Shown here one piece after another: positions 21,234-30,870 of a stretch of 64,000 nucleotides of DNA. Position 1 is the first letter of the stretch. Each line of letters begins with the position of its first letter. The notes under the pieces were generated by a model. The model was given only the letters and a program-made list of their open reading frames with translations. It was not told the origin of the DNA and ran no database searches. Made by a program: the position numbers and the translations under genes. This DNA is from Ornithinimicrobium pekingense DSM 21552 (GTDB lineage: Bacteria > Actinomycetota > Actinomycetes > Actinomycetales > Dermatophilaceae): positions 124,001-188,000 of the forward strand of contig NZ_ATWJ01000007.1 of NCBI RefSeq assembly GCF_000421185.1, given 5' to 3'.

Positions 21234-23768
21234 ATGAGCAGCCTGTTCGACCACCTCTCCTTCGACCTCCCGATGCCCTCGATGACGGCTGCCCAGGCGA
21301 GCGGTCACGCCGCCGGCCAGGAGGTCGACGAGCGCGGGGTGCCGGCCTGGGCGCTGGGGGACGGCCAGGAGCCGCCTGCCCCGTCGGCGGCGGGACGCGC
21401 GCGCGGCGGCGGGGGGTCGGGGGTCGAGGAGCTGCTGGCCGGGCTCAACGCGCCCCAGCGCGAGGCGGTGACGCACGAGGGCAGCCCGCTGCTCATCGTC
21501 GCCGGCGCCGGGTCGGGCAAGACCCGGGTGCTGACGCACCGCATCGCCTACCTGCTGGCCGAGCGCCACGTGCACCCGGGTCAGGTCCTGGCGATCACCT
21601 TCACCAACAAGGCCGCCGCGGAGATGCGCGAGCGGGTCGCGGCCCTGGTGGGCCCGCGGGCCAAGGCGATGTGGGTCTCGACCTTCCACTCCGCGTGCGT
21701 GCGCATCCTGCGCCGCGAGGCGCAGACGGCCGGCCTGCGGTCGTCGTTCTCGATCTACGACGCCGCCGACAGCCAGCGGCTCATGGGCATGGTCATCCGC
21801 GACCTCGACCTCGACCCCAAGCGCTACCCGGCCCGGGCGTTCCTGTCGAAGGTGTCGGCCGCCAAGAACGAGCTGGTCGACGAGGAGACCTTCGCCGCAC
21901 GTGTGGGCAGCAACTCCTACGAGCAGAAGGTCGCCGAGGCCTACACGCTCTACCAGCGCCGGCTGCGGGCCGCCAACGCCCTCGACTTCGACGACATCAT
22001 CTCCACGACCGTGCACGTCCTGCAGGCCTTCCCCGACGTGCGCGAGCACTACCGGCGGCGGTTCCGGCACGTCATGGTGGACGAGTACCAGGACACCAAC
22101 CACGCCCAGTACGTCCTGGTGCGCGAGCTCGTCGGCCAGCAGGGCGACATCGTGGACGGCGGCAGCCGGCCGCTGCCGCCCGCCGAGCTCTGCGTCGTCG
22201 GCGACGCCGACCAGTCGATCTACGCCTTCCGCGGCGCGACGATCCGCAACATCGTGGAGTTCGAGGAGGACTATCCCGACGCGCGGACGATCCTGCTCGA
22301 GCAGAACTACCGCAGCACCGCGACCATCCTCCGGGCCGCCAACGCCGTGATCGCCCGCAACCCCGGGCGACGCGACAAGAACCTGTGGACCGACGCGGGG
22401 GAGGGGCACCAGATCGTCGGCTACGTCGCCGACAGCGAGCACGACGAGGCCTCCTTCGTGGCCCGCACGATCGACCGGCTCTCCGACGAGCGCGGGGTGC
22501 GCCCCGGTGACGTCGCGGTCTTCTACCGCACCAACGCCCAGTCCCGGGCCCTGGAGGAGGTGCTGGTGCGCACCGGCCTGCCCTACAAGGTCGTCGGCGG
22601 CACCCGCTTCTACGAGCGTCGCGAGGTCAAGGACGCCCTGGCCTACCTGCGCGTGCTCGCCAACCCGGCCGACGACGTCAACCTGCGCCGCATCCTCAAC
22701 ACCCCCAAGCGGGGGATCGGCGACCGCGCCGTCGGGGCGGTGTCGGCGCTGGCCGAGCGGGAGCGGATCCCCTTCGTGGCAGCGCTCGGCCGGGCCGAGG
22801 ACGCACCGGCGATCGCGAGCCGGTCGGTGGCTGCCATCAAGGGCTTCACCGGCCTGCTGGAGGAGCTCGGGGCGGTGGCCGCCGACGACGGCACGGGTGT
22901 CGGCGACCTGCTCGAGGCGATCCTGGACCGGACCGGCTACCTGGCCGAGCTGCGCGCCAGCACCGACCCGCAGGACGAGACCCGGGTGGAGAACCTGCAG
23001 GAGCTGGTGACGGTCGCGCGCGAGTTCGACGACAACTACCCCGAGGGCGGGCTGGTCGACTTCCTGGAGCAGGTCTCGCTGGTCGCCGACGCCGACGAGA
23101 TCCCCGAGGGTGACGAGGCGGAGTCGGCCGGCGTGGTGACGCTGATGACCCTGCACACGGCCAAGGGCCTGGAGTTCCCGGTCGTCTTCCTCACGGGCCT
23201 GGAGGACGGGACCTTCCCGCACCAGCGCAGCCTGGACGACCCCGAGGAGCTGGAGGAGGAGCGGCGGCTGGCCTACGTCGGCATCACCCGCGCGCGCGAG
23301 CAGCTGCACCTGTCCCGGGCCGGCAGCCGGGCCGCCTTCGGCACGCCGCAGTACTTCCCGCCGTCCCGCTTCCTCGACGAGATCCCCGAGGAGCTCCTCG
23401 CCTGGGAGCGCACCGACGCCGACCGCTCCAGCTTCACCGGTCGACCCTCCGCCTCCGAGGGCCTGGGCTGGGGCGGGGGCTTCGCGGCGCGCGGCGGGCA
23501 GCGCCACGGTGGCTCAGGCTTCGGCAGCCGTCCCGAGGTGGTGCGCCTGGACCCGCGTGGCAGCGCACCGCGTCGGCCGCGCAGCGAGGCGGAGAGCGCC
23601 GAGCTCGACGCGCTCGCCGCGGGCGACCGCGTCAGCCACGACTCCTTCGGCCTGGGCACGGTGGTGCGGGTCGAGGGCACCGGCAAGCACCGGATGGCGC
23701 ACGTCGACTTCGGCGAGGCCGGGGTCAAGCGGCTGCTCGTGCGGGTCGCCCCGCTCGTGCGGCTGTAG
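21234..23768 (+). CDS. pcrA: ATP-dependent DNA helicase PcrA/UvrD
   Basis: An 844-residue superfamily 1A 3'-5' helicase acting in DNA repair and replication-fork maintenance. After a low-complexity start of about 65 residues come the Q motif LNAPQREAV, Walker A AGAGSGKT, motif Ia FTNKAA, Walker B VDEYQDTN, motif III GDADQSIYAFRGA, motif IV QNYRST, motif V TAKGLEFPVVFL and motif VI YVGITRAR. The tail (about 785-844, RVSHDSFGLGTVV through HVDFGEAGVKRLLV) is the Tudor-like domain through which PcrA contacts RNA polymerase. All helicase motifs are intact. Confidence 0.96.
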   Translation: MSSLFDHLSFDLPMPSMTAAQASGHAAGQEVDERGVPAWALGDGQEPPAPSAAGRARGGGGSGVEELLAGLNAPQREAVTHEGSPLLIVAGAGSGKTRVLTHRIAYLLAERHVHPGQVLAITFTNKAAAEMRERVAALVGPRAKAMWVSTFHSACVRILRREAQTAGLRSSFSIYDAADSQRLMGMVIRDLDLDPKRYPARAFLSKVSAAKNELVDEETFAARVGSNSYEQKVAEAYTLYQRRLRAANALDFDDIISTTVHVLQAFPDVREHYRRRFRHVMVDEYQDTNHAQYVLVRELVGQQGDIVDGGSRPLPPAELCVVGDADQSIYAFRGATIRNIVEFEEDYPDARTILLEQNYRSTATILRAANAVIARNPGRRDKNLWTDAGEGHQIVGYVADSEHDEASFVARTIDRLSDERGVRPGDVAVFYRTNAQSRALEEVLVRTGLPYKVVGGTRFYERREVKDALAYLRVLANPADDVNLRRILNTPKRGIGDRAVGAVSALAERERIPFVAALGRAEDAPAIASRSVAAIKGFTGLLEELGAVAADDGTGVGDLLEAILDRTGYLAELRASTDPQDETRVENLQELVTVAREFDDNYPEGGLVDFLEQVSLVADADEIPEGDEAESAGVVTLMTLHTAKGLEFPVVFLTGLEDGTFPHQRSLDDPEELEEERRLAYVGITRAREQLHLSRAGSRAAFGTPQYFPPSRFLDEIPEELLAWERTDADRSSFTGRPSASEGLGWGGGFAARGGQRHGGSGFGSRPEVVRLDPRGSAPRRPRSEAESAELDALAAGDRVSHDSFGLGTVVRVEGTGKHRMAHVDFGEAGVKRLLVRVAPLVRL

Positions 23769-23806
23769 GGGCGCCGACCGCGGGCGAGCGGGGCGCGGGC
23801 CTGCGA

Positions 23807-23812
23807 TAGTGT
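23807..23812 (+). promoter_or_regulatory. -10 element for the B12-binding subunit gene
   Basis: TAGTGT ends seven bases before the ATG, matching the leaderless pattern. No cobalamin riboswitch is visible upstream. Confidence 0.5.
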
Positions 23813-23819
23813 CTGGCCC

Positions 23820-24227
23820 ATGTCCTCATCACCGCTGCGCGTGGTCGTGGCCAAGCCCGGCCTCGACGGTCACGACCGAGGAGCGAAGGTGGTCGCCCGG
23901 GCTCTGCGTGACGCGGGCGTGGAGGTGATCTACACCGGGCTGCACCAGACCCCGGACCAGATCGTCGCCGCCGCGATCGCCGAGGACGCCGACGCGATCG
24001 GCCTGTCCGTCCTCTCCGGTGCGCACCTCACCCTGTTCCGCAGGGTGATCGAGCTGCTCGCCGAGCGTGACGCCGCGGACGTGGTGGTCTTCGGCGGCGG
24101 GATCATCCCCGCCGACGACATCCCGGTCCTCAAGGGAATGGGCGTGGCCGAGGTGTTCACCCCTGGCAGCAGCACGAGCGACATCACCGGCTGGGTGCGC
24201 GAGCACCTGGCGACCACCCCCGACTGA
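23820..24227 (+). CDS. Cobalamin-binding small subunit of an acyl-CoA mutase
   Basis: A 135-residue stand-alone B12-binding domain. The signature DGHDRG (Asp16, His18, Gly21) supplies the lower-axial histidine for cobalamin, and SVLSGAH and VVFGGGIIP complete the Rossmann-like site. It matches the C-terminal domain of methylmalonyl-CoA mutase, not a methyltransferase, as no helical cap domain is present. The catalytic large subunit is not adjacent, but a matching one is encoded at 38035 on the same strand. It sits just before sucCD, which would use succinyl-CoA, the product of a methylmalonyl-CoA mutase. Pairing of the two subunits is inference. Confidence 0.88.
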   Translation: MSSSPLRVVVAKPGLDGHDRGAKVVARALRDAGVEVIYTGLHQTPDQIVAAAIAEDADAIGLSVLSGAHLTLFRRVIELLAERDAADVVVFGGGIIPADDIPVLKGMGVAEVFTPGSSTSDITGWVREHLATTPD

Positions 24228-24320
24228 CCCGTCGTCCGGTCCGGCCCCCGGCCACCCGGACGTCAGCGTCATACCCCTTTGTCCACCCACACCACCAATC
24301 GCACGACGGGAAGCTGACAC

Positions 24321-25502
24321 GTGGATCTGTTCGAGTACCAAGCACGAGACATGTTCGAGAAGCACGGTGTGCCCGTGCTGGCCGGCGCCACCGCCGACAC
24401 CGTGGAGGAGGCGCGTGCGGCCGCCGAGCGGATCGGTGCGGGCTCGGGCGGCGTCACCGTCGTCAAGGCCCAGGTCAAGACCGGCGGGCGCGGCAAGGCC
24501 GGCGGCGTCAAGGTCGCGAAGTCGGCTGCGGAGGCGGCCGAGGCCGCCGAGCAGATCCTGGGCATGGACATCAAGGGCCACACGGTCCACCGGGTGATGA
24601 TCGCCCAGGGTGCGCGCATCGCCGAGGAGTACTACTTCTCGGTCCTGCTGGACCGCACCAACCGCTCGCTGCTGGCCATGTGCTCCAAGGAGGGCGGCAT
24701 GGAGATCGAGCAGCTGGCCGTCGAGCGCCCCGAGGCCCTGGCGCGGGTCGAGGTCGACGCCAACTCCGGCATCGACGAGGCCAAGGCCCGCGAGATCGTC
24801 GAGCAGGCCGGCTTCGACGCCGAGACCGGCGAGAAGATCGTGCCGGTGCTGCAGAAGCTGTGGGCGGTCTACCGCGACGAGGACGCCACGCTGGTGGAGG
24901 TCAACCCGCTGGTCAAGACCGAGGACGGCCAGATCGTCGCCCTCGACGGCAAGGTGACCCTCGACGCCAACGCCGACTTCCGCCAGCCCCACCACGCCGA
25001 GCTGGAGGACAAGGCCTCCACCGACCCGCTCGAGGCGCAGGCCAAGGAGCTGGACCTCAACTACGTCAAGCTCGACGGCAACGTCGGCATCATCGGCAAC
25101 GGCGCGGGCCTGGTCATGTCCACCCTGGACGTGGTCGCCTACGCCGGCGAGGAGTACACCGGTGGCAAGGCCCGCCCGGCCAACTTCCTCGACATCGGTG
25201 GCGGCGCCTCCGCCGAGGTGATGGCCAACGGCCTGCACGTCATCCTCGGGGACAAGCAGGTCAAGTCGGTCTTCGTCAACGTCTTCGGCGGCATCACCGC
25301 CTGCGACGCGGTCGCCAACGGCATCGTCAAGGCGCTGGAGATCCTCGGCGACGAGGAGACCAAGCCGCTCGTGGTCCGGCTCGACGGCAACAACGTGGAG
25401 GAGGGACGCCGCATCCTGGCGGAGGCCGACCACCCCCTCGTGAGCATCGAGGACACCATGGACGGCGCCGCCCGCAAGGCCGCCGAGCTGGCCGCCAAGT
25501 AA
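24321..25502 (+). CDS. sucC: Succinyl-CoA synthetase beta subunit (ADP-forming)
   Basis: With SucD, interconverts succinyl-CoA and succinate with formation of ATP in the TCA cycle. A 393-residue ATP-grasp protein with [18 protein letters not shown] at the N-terminus, the nucleotide-binding [10 protein letters not shown] (about 54-63) and the C-terminal power-helix region with [11 protein letters not shown]. The GTG start is preceded by GGGAAG. sucD follows after 37 bases. Confidence 0.97.
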   Translation: MDLFEYQARDMFEKHGVPVLAGATADTVEEARAAAERIGAGSGGVTVVKAQVKTGGRGKAGGVKVAKSAAEAAEAAEQILGMDIKGHTVHRVMIAQGARIAEEYYFSVLLDRTNRSLLAMCSKEGGMEIEQLAVERPEALARVEVDANSGIDEAKAREIVEQAGFDAETGEKIVPVLQKLWAVYRDEDATLVEVNPLVKTEDGQIVALDGKVTLDANADFRQPHHAELEDKASTDPLEAQAKELDLNYVKLDGNVGIIGNGAGLVMSTLDVVAYAGEEYTGGKARPANFLDIGGGASAEVMANGLHVILGDKQVKSVFVNVFGGITACDAVANGIVKALEILGDEETKPLVVRLDGNNVEEGRRILAEADHPLVSIEDTMDGAARKAAELAAK

Positions 25503-25539
25503 GCCCCCGACGAGACCGAACGAAGGACTAGAGACTCCT

Positions 25540-26430
25540 ATGGCAATCTTCCTCGACGACAGCTCCAAGGTCATCGTCCAGGGCATGACCGGCTCCGAGG
25601 GTATGAAGCACACCCAGCGGATGCTGAGCTCCGGCACCCAGGTGGTCGGCGGGGTCAACCCCCGCAAGGCCGGCACCGAGGTCGAGTTCGAGGGCGGCGC
25701 GACCGTCCCCGTCTTCGGCTCCGTGGCCGAGGCGATGGAGGCCACCGGCGCGGACGTGTCGGTCGTCTTCGTCCCGCCGAAGTTCGCCAAGGACGCGGTG
25801 ATCGAGGCCGTCGACGCCACCATGCCGCTCCTGGTCGTCATCACCGAGGGCATCGCGGTGCGCGACACGGCCGAGTTCTACGCCTACGCCCGCGACAAGG
25901 GCACCACGCGGATCATCGGCCCGAACTGCCCCGGCCTGATCAGCCCCGGGAAGTCCAACGCGGGCATCATCCCGGCCGACATCGCCGGCCCGGGCCGCAT
26001 CGGTCTGGTGTCCAAGTCGGGCACGCTGACCTACCAGATGATGTACGAGCTGCGCGAGATCGGCTTCTCCACCGCGGTCGGCATCGGCGGCGACCCGGTC
26101 ATCGGCACCACGCACATCGACTGCCTCAAGGCGTTCCAGGACGACCCGGAGACCGACGCGATCGTGATGATCGGCGAGATCGGCGGCGACGCCGAGGAGC
26201 GCGCGGCCGCCTACATCCAGGAGCACGTCACCAAGCCGGTGGTCGGCTACGTCGCGGGCTTCACCGCCCCCGAGGGCAAGACCATGGGCCACGCGGGAGC
26301 CATCGTCTCCGGCTCCTCGGGCACCGCGCAGGCCAAGAAGGAGGCCCTCGAGGCCGCGGGCGTCAAGGTCGGCAAGACCCCGTCCGAGACGGCCGAGCTG
26401 ATGCGCTCGGTGATCTCCTCGATGCGCTGA
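25540..26430 (+). CDS. sucD: Succinyl-CoA synthetase alpha subunit
   Basis: The 296-residue CoA-binding subunit carrying the phosphohistidine. [11 protein letters not shown] (about 13-23) belongs to the CoA-binding Rossmann domain, GPNCPGLI is the family's mid-protein signature, and His251 in [11 protein letters not shown] is the phosphorylated residue. It forms an operon with sucC and is followed by a strong hairpin. Confidence 0.97.
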   Translation: MAIFLDDSSKVIVQGMTGSEGMKHTQRMLSSGTQVVGGVNPRKAGTEVEFEGGATVPVFGSVAEAMEATGADVSVVFVPPKFAKDAVIEAVDATMPLLVVITEGIAVRDTAEFYAYARDKGTTRIIGPNCPGLISPGKSNAGIIPADIAGPGRIGLVSKSGTLTYQMMYELREIGFSTAVGIGGDPVIGTTHIDCLKAFQDDPETDAIVMIGEIGGDAEERAAAYIQEHVTKPVVGYVAGFTAPEGKTMGHAGAIVSGSSGTAQAKKEALEAAGVKVGKTPSETAELMRSVISSMR

Positions 26431-26450
26431 CCCGGGCAGCACCGCTGCAC

Positions 26451-26489
26451 GCCGACGGGCGGCGCCCCACGCGGGTGCCGCCCGTCGGC
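26451..26489. terminator. Terminator hairpin after sucD
   Basis: A perfect 13-bp stem (26451-26463 with 26477-26489) and a 13-base loop, with no U-tract. It separates sucCD from perM. Confidence 0.8.
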
Positions 26490-26544
26490 ATGTGCGGCGC
26501 GCCTCCCGGGCCCGAGGGCGGGGCCGGGTGACCATGGTCCGGTC

Positions 26545-27846
26545 ATGACCGTGCTGCAACGAACCGAGTCAGCGACCGGGGGAGGCGACCGTCCGCAGCC
26601 CGGCCGCTCGTCGCTGTCCGGCCTGACCCTCGGCCGCCTGGCCGAGCTGTCGGTCGCCGCGCTGGCCGGCGCGGTGTGCGTCCTGCTCGGGGTCGTCGCC
26701 GTCGCCCTGCCCATCGTCGTGTCCTGGATCGCCGACGAGCGCAGCACGGTGACCTTCTGGCAGACGATGGGCGCCTCCGTCGACGTGTGGGCGCTGGCCC
26801 ACCGGGCGGAGGTGCGCACCCTCGACGCCGACCTCGTCTTCGCCCCTCTCCTGCTGACCGCGCTGCCCCTGCTCATCTGCTGGTGGGCCGCCCGGCAGGT
26901 GGTGCTCAACCGGGAGGAGATGCTCTCCCGGGTCCCGGTGATCGGAGGATGGCGGGCGGCCTGGCACGCGCTCGGCGGGTCCGACGCCTCCGCCTTCGTC
27001 CTGGGCTACCTGGGGGCCGGGCTCGCGGTCGCCCACACCGCCAGCTTCGGGCTGGCCCCGGTCTTCCTGCCCAGCCTGGTCGCGGGCGGCGTGCTCGTGC
27101 CGCTGGTCGCGGTGGTGCTGGTCTGGTGGGCCGAGCACCGGCGCGAGGAGCACCCGGCGCTGGCCGGTGGGCCGCGGTGGGTCGAGGCGCACACCCCGGT
27201 GCTGGTCCGGCGGGCGGTGCCCGCGGCGGTGCAGGTGCTCGTCGGTCTGACGGCCGTGACCTTCCTGCTCGTGCTCGTCCTGCTGCTCCTCCGGTGGGAG
27301 CGGGTGCTCACCCTCTACGGCGCCCTCGACGCGGGGGTCGTCGGCACCTCGGTCCTGACGCTCGCCCAGCTCCTGGCCGTCCCGAACCTCATGGTGTGGG
27401 CGCTCGGCTGGCTCACCGGAGCCGGGGCCACCGTGGGCACGGTCCATGTCGGCTGGTCGGAGTCGAGCGCGGGCGACCTGCCGCTGCTGCCGATGTTCGG
27501 CGCGCTGCCCGAGCCCGGCGCCCTGCCTCCCTACCTCTGGGCGGTCATGGCCGTGCCCGTCCTGGCCGGGTGCTGGCTGGGCCACCGCGCCGCGGCGACC
27601 GCCTCCCGGCTGTCCAGCTGGTGGACCAAGACGCAGACCGCGCTGCTCGGCGCGCTGCTGGTCGGTGTCGCGGCGCTGCTCCTGGGCTGGCTCGCGACCG
27701 GCGGGCTGACCCCCGGTCTGCTCGGCACGGTGGGGGTGGACCCCCTGCTGCTGGCGGGCCTGCTCACGCTCGAGGTCGGCGCCGGAGCCGTCACGGTCGC
27801 CACGGTCGCCCACATCGTCGGCAAGCGCCGCGTCCGCCGACGCTGA
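26545..27846 (+). CDS. PerM/DUF6350 family integral membrane protein
   Basis: A 433-residue protein with about nine or ten predicted transmembrane helices and a conserved GDLPLLPMFGALPEPG-like loop (about 310-325). The family (DUF6350) includes mycobacterial PerM, which stabilises division protein FtsB in slowly growing or stressed cells. The gene order sucC-sucD-perM-purN-purH is the same as I recall for Mycobacterium, which supports the assignment. Sequence conservation in this family is low, so context carries much of the weight. A division role here is inference. Confidence 0.8.
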   Translation: MTVLQRTESATGGGDRPQPGRSSLSGLTLGRLAELSVAALAGAVCVLLGVVAVALPIVVSWIADERSTVTFWQTMGASVDVWALAHRAEVRTLDADLVFAPLLLTALPLLICWWAARQVVLNREEMLSRVPVIGGWRAAWHALGGSDASAFVLGYLGAGLAVAHTASFGLAPVFLPSLVAGGVLVPLVAVVLVWWAEHRREEHPALAGGPRWVEAHTPVLVRRAVPAAVQVLVGLTAVTFLLVLVLLLLRWERVLTLYGALDAGVVGTSVLTLAQLLAVPNLMVWALGWLTGAGATVGTVHVGWSESSAGDLPLLPMFGALPEPGALPPYLWAVMAVPVLAGCWLGHRAAATASRLSSWWTKTQTALLGALLVGVAALLLGWLATGGLTPGLLGTVGVDPLLLAGLLTLEVGAGAVTVATVAHIVGKRRVRRR

Positions 27847-27870
27847 CGACCCACGTCACCCCGTGCGGCA

Positions 27871-27963
27871 GGTGACACCGGTGCACCACGTGCGCCAGAG
27901 GATCATCTGGCGCACAGGGTGCACCAACTGATCCTCTGGCCCAGGACCTGCACCAGTGTCACG
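27871..27963. repeat. Compound inverted repeat upstream of purN
   Basis: Two 35-base arms, 27871-27905 and 27929-27963, are imperfect inverted copies. GTGACAC, GGTGCA and GCCAGAGGATCA match exactly, with scattered mismatches between them. Nested inside, GTGCGCCAGA (27890-27899) and TCTGGCGCAC (27906-27915) make a perfect 10-bp hairpin with a six-base GGATCA loop. The inner and outer foldings are mutually exclusive. It lies upstream of the purN -10 element, so it cannot act in the purN leader if that promoter is correct. An operator, a terminator for perM or an interspersed repeat element are all possible. Confidence 0.7.
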
Positions 27964-27981
27964 TGGTCTGGTCATCCCTCC

Positions 27982-27987
27982 TAGACT
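27982..27987 (+). promoter_or_regulatory. -10 element for purN
   Basis: TAGACT ends seven bases before the purN GTG, giving a leaderless transcript. Confidence 0.5.
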
Positions 27988-27994
27988 TCGCCGG

Positions 27995-28624
27995 GTGACC
28001 TCACCTGCGGCCGATCTGAGCGACGACGCCCGCGCTCGCGCGCGCGTCGTCGTGCTCGTCTCGGGCTCCGGCACGCTCCTGCAGGCGCTGCTGGACGCCT
28101 GCGCAGACCCCGCCTACGGCGTGGAGGTGGCCGCCGTGGGTGCCGACCGCGAGGCGATCACGGGGCTGGAGCGGGCGAGAAGCGCAGGCGTTCCCACCTT
28201 CGTCGTGCCGCTCGGGGCCCACCCCGACCGGGCCGCCTGGGACGCTGCGCTCGCCGAGGAGATCACCGCCCACGACCCGACGCTCGTGGTGTCCGCGGGG
28301 TTCATGAAGATCCTCGGCCCCGCGGTCCTGAGCCGCTTCAGGGTCGTGAACACCCACCCCGCGCTGCTGCCCAGCTTCCCCGGTGCCCACGCCGTCCGCG
28401 ACGCGCTGGTTCACGGCGTCAGGGTGACGGGCTGCACCCTGCACGAGGTGGACGCCGGGGTCGACACCGGCCCGATCATCGCCCAGCGGGCGGTCGAGAT
28501 CAGGGCGGACGACGACGAGCAGTCCCTGCACGAGCGCATCAAGGCCGTCGAGCGGTCGATGCTCGTCGAGGAGCTGCCGCTCGTGCTGAGCGGCCGCGAG
28601 CGGGGACGGTCGAGCGCCCTCTAG
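27995..28624 (+). CDS. purN: Phosphoribosylglycinamide formyltransferase PurN
   Basis: Transfers formyl from 10-formyl-THF to GAR in step 3 of purine synthesis. The 209 residues hold the phosphate loop VSGSGTLLQALL (22-33) and the catalytic triad residues Asn119, His121 (VVNTHPALLPSFPG) and Asp157 (DAGVDTGP). GTG 27995 was chosen over an upstream ATG at 27956, which lies inside the repeat before the -10 element. The stop codon TAG is part of the purH -10 element. Confidence 0.95.
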   Translation: MTSPAADLSDDARARARVVVLVSGSGTLLQALLDACADPAYGVEVAAVGADREAITGLERARSAGVPTFVVPLGAHPDRAAWDAALAEEITAHDPTLVVSAGFMKILGPAVLSRFRVVNTHPALLPSFPGAHAVRDALVHGVRVTGCTLHEVDAGVDTGPIIAQRAVEIRADDDEQSLHERIKAVERSMLVEELPLVLSGRERGRSSAL

Positions 28625-28627
28625 ACT
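28622..28627 (+). promoter_or_regulatory. -10 element for the ZTP riboswitch and purH
   Basis: TAGACT uses the purN stop codon as its first three bases. The predicted start, about 28634, is just where the riboswitch structure begins. Confidence 0.5.
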
Positions 28628-28630
28628 GAC

Positions 28631-28700
28631 CGCACACGACTGGCGCGGGTGGACCACCACCGGGGAGTGACGATCGTGGGCATCGCCCGCCTGGGTGCCC
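28631..28700 (+). ncRNA. ZTP (pfl) riboswitch upstream of purH
   Basis: The leader contains the hallmarks of the pfl motif. A first helix holds ACGACTGGCG, then a stem GGTGG/CCACC and CCGGGGAG, followed by a variable linker. The 3' conserved part CCGCCTGGGT can pair back as a pseudoknot. ZTP and ZMP are signals of 10-formyl-THF shortage, and PurH consumes ZMP (AICAR) with 10-formyl-THF, so control of purH is expected. Whether it works on transcription or translation is not clear; the purH ribosome binding site (GAGGAGAG) lies about 21 bases after the conserved core. Confidence 0.87.
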
Positions 28701-28733
28701 GCCTCCGACCTGCCGACCGCGAGGAGAGTCCCC

Positions 28734-30317
28734 ATGACCGCCACCGACCGCCGCCCCGTCCGACGCGCCCTGGTCTCCGTCTACGACAAGACCGGGCTCG
28801 AGGAGCTCGCCCGGGGCCTGCACCAGGCCGGCGTGGCCGTCGTCTCGACCGGCTCGACCGCCGCCCGCATCGAGGCCGTCGGCGTGCCGGTGACGCGGGT
28901 CGAGGAGCTGACCGGCTTCCCGGAGTGCCTCGACGGCCGCGTCAAGACCCTCCACCCGCGGGTGCACGCCGGCATCCTGGCCGACGCGTCCAACCCCGAC
29001 CACGTCGCCCAGCTGGAGGAGCTCGGCGTCGAGGCCTTCGACCTGGTCGTGTGCAACCTCTACCCGTTCACCCAGACCGTGCTCTCCGGCGCGAGCCAGG
29101 ACGAGTGCGTCGAGCAGATCGACATCGGCGGCCCCTCCATGGTCCGCGCCGCGGCGAAGAACCACCGCAGCGTCGCGGTGGTGACCAGCACCACCGCATA
29201 CCGGGACGTGCTCGAGGCCGTCGCCGCCGGCGGCTTCAGCCTCGAGCAGCGCCGCCGCCTGGCCGCCGAGGCGTTCGTGCACACCGCCACCTACGACGTC
29301 GCGGTCGCCTCCTGGATGGGCAACGTGGTCAGCGACACCAGCGACGGGACCGGCTTCCCGGCGTGGGCCGGTGCCACGTGGGAGAAGAAGGCCGTGCTGC
29401 GCTACGGCGAGAACCCGCACCAGCGCGCCGCCCTCTACGCCGACGGCTTCCGGCCGAGCCCCGGGCTGGCCCAGGCCGAGCAGCTCGGCGGCAAGGAGAT
29501 GTCCTACAACAACTACGTGGACGCCGACGCCGCGCGCCGGGCCGCGCACGACCACGGCGACCAGCCCACGGTGGCGATCATCAAGCACGCCAACCCCTGC
29601 GGGATCGCCGTCGGCAGCGACGTCGCGCAGGCCCACCGCAAGGCGCACGCCTGCGACCCGGTCTCGGCGTTCGGCGGGATCGTGGCCACCAACAGGCCCG
29701 TCACCCGGGCGCTGGCCGAGCAGCTGCAGGACATCTTCACCGAGGTGGTCGTGGCACCCGACTTCGACGCCGACGCCCTCGAGCTGCTGCGGACGAAGAA
29801 GAACCTGCGCCTGCTGCGCGCCGCCCCGCCCGCGCGCGGCGGTGTCGAGACCCGGCCCATCTCCGGCGGGCTGCTCATGCAGTCCGTGGACGCGGTCGAC
29901 GCCCAGGTCGAGGACGGCGGCGACGACGCCTCCCGCTGGCGCGTGGTCGCCGGCGAGCCCGCGGACGAGGCGACCCTCGCCGACCTGCAGTTCGCCTGGC
30001 GGGCGGTCAGGGCGACGAAGTCCAACGCGATCCTGCTCGCCTCGGACGGTGCCAGCGTCGGGATCGGGATGGGACAGGTCAACCGGGTCGACTCCTGCCA
30101 CCTGGCGGTCAGCCGGGCGGGGGAGCGGGCGGCGGGCTCGGTGGCCTCCTCGGACGCCTTCTTCCCCTTCGCCGACGGTCTGCAGGTGCTGCTCGACGCC
30201 GGCGTGCGCGCCGTCGTCGCGCCGGGCGGCTCCATCCGCGACGAGGAGGTCGTCGCCGCGGCCCGGGAGGCGGGCGTGACGATGTACTTCACCGGCACCC
30301 GGCACTTCGCCCACTGA
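28734..30317 (+). CDS. purH: Bifunctional AICAR transformylase / IMP cyclohydrolase
   Basis: Catalyses the last two steps of purine synthesis: AICAR formylation and closure to IMP. A 527-residue protein with an N-terminal MGS-like cyclohydrolase domain ([35 protein letters not shown]-like [16 protein letters not shown]) and a C-terminal transformylase domain with the Lys284-His285 pair in KHANPCG. ATG 28734 follows the ribosome binding site GAGGAGAG; an in-frame start at 28695 would lie inside the riboswitch. Confidence 0.97.
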   Translation: MTATDRRPVRRALVSVYDKTGLEELARGLHQAGVAVVSTGSTAARIEAVGVPVTRVEELTGFPECLDGRVKTLHPRVHAGILADASNPDHVAQLEELGVEAFDLVVCNLYPFTQTVLSGASQDECVEQIDIGGPSMVRAAAKNHRSVAVVTSTTAYRDVLEAVAAGGFSLEQRRRLAAEAFVHTATYDVAVASWMGNVVSDTSDGTGFPAWAGATWEKKAVLRYGENPHQRAALYADGFRPSPGLAQAEQLGGKEMSYNNYVDADAARRAAHDHGDQPTVAIIKHANPCGIAVGSDVAQAHRKAHACDPVSAFGGIVATNRPVTRALAEQLQDIFTEVVVAPDFDADALELLRTKKNLRLLRAAPPARGGVETRPISGGLLMQSVDAVDAQVEDGGDDASRWRVVAGEPADEATLADLQFAWRAVRATKSNAILLASDGASVGIGMGQVNRVDSCHLAVSRAGERAAGSVASSDAFFPFADGLQVLLDAGVRAVVAPGGSIRDEEVVAAAREAGVTMYFTGTRHFAH

Positions 30318-30326
30318 CCGGGTCGC

Positions 30327-30332
30327 TAGAGT
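30327..30332 (+). promoter_or_regulatory. -10 element for the ACT-domain gene
   Basis: TAGAGT ends seven bases before the ATG, the leaderless spacing. Confidence 0.5.
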
Positions 30333-30339
30333 CGACGCC

Positions 30340-30870
30340 ATGACCACACTCGTCATCACCGTGGTCGGCGACGACCGCGCGGGCCTCGTCAGCGCCCTGG
30401 CCGACGTCATCGACGCGCACGGAGGCAGCTGGGGCCGCAGCCAGCTGGCCGAGCTCGCCGGCAAGTTCGCCGGCATCGTCACCGTCGAGGTCGACCCCTC
30501 CCGGGCCGACGACCTCACCGCTGCCCTCGGCCCGCTCACAGGTGTGCTCGAGACGACCGTCCACCAGGCGCCCGGAGCCTCGCCGACCCGCGAGGGCAAG
30601 GCATACCGCCTGGAGCTGGTCGGCAACGACCACCCCGGCATCGTCCGGGAGGTGAGCGCAGCCCTGGCGGCCCACGGCGTCAGCATCGACTCCTTCGAGT
30701 CGCGCACCGCGCCGACACCGGAGTCCGGGGGCGAGACCTTCGAGGCGGAGGCGGTCCTGCGCCCGGGCGAGGGGTCGGACCTGGAGGCGCTGCGCGCTTC
30801 CCTGGAGAGCCTGGCGGGCGAGCTCATGGTGGACATGAGCCTGCTGCAGACCGACGGGAAGCCGGCGTGA
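30340..30870 (+). CDS. GcvR-like double ACT-domain protein
   Basis: A 176-residue protein built from two ACT domains (about 1-80 and 88-172), starting [18 protein letters not shown] and [20 protein letters not shown] pairs bind small amino acids. The layout matches GcvR, the E. coli repressor partner of the glycine cleavage system. The next gene, folD, overlaps by four bases, so a link between amino-acid sensing and one-carbon metabolism is plausible. No DNA-binding domain is present, and regulation of gcv here is not shown. Confidence 0.78.
   Translation: MTTLVITVVGDDRAGLVSALADVIDAHGGSWGRSQLAELAGKFAGIVTVEVDPSRADDLTAALGPLTGVLETTVHQAPGASPTREGKAYRLELVGNDHPGIVREVSAALAAHGVSIDSFESRTAPTPESGGETFEAEAVLRPGEGSDLEALRASLESLAGELMVDMSLLQTDGKPA

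Noticed and set aside
21132-23507. A 791-codon minus-strand open frame opposite pcrA
   Set aside because: A shadow of the helicase gene, with no recognisable domain and skewed composition.
23700-23820. Cobalamin riboswitch upstream of the B12-binding subunit
   Set aside because: The gap after pcrA is about 50 bases and contains no B12-box-like sequence; the gene looks leaderless.
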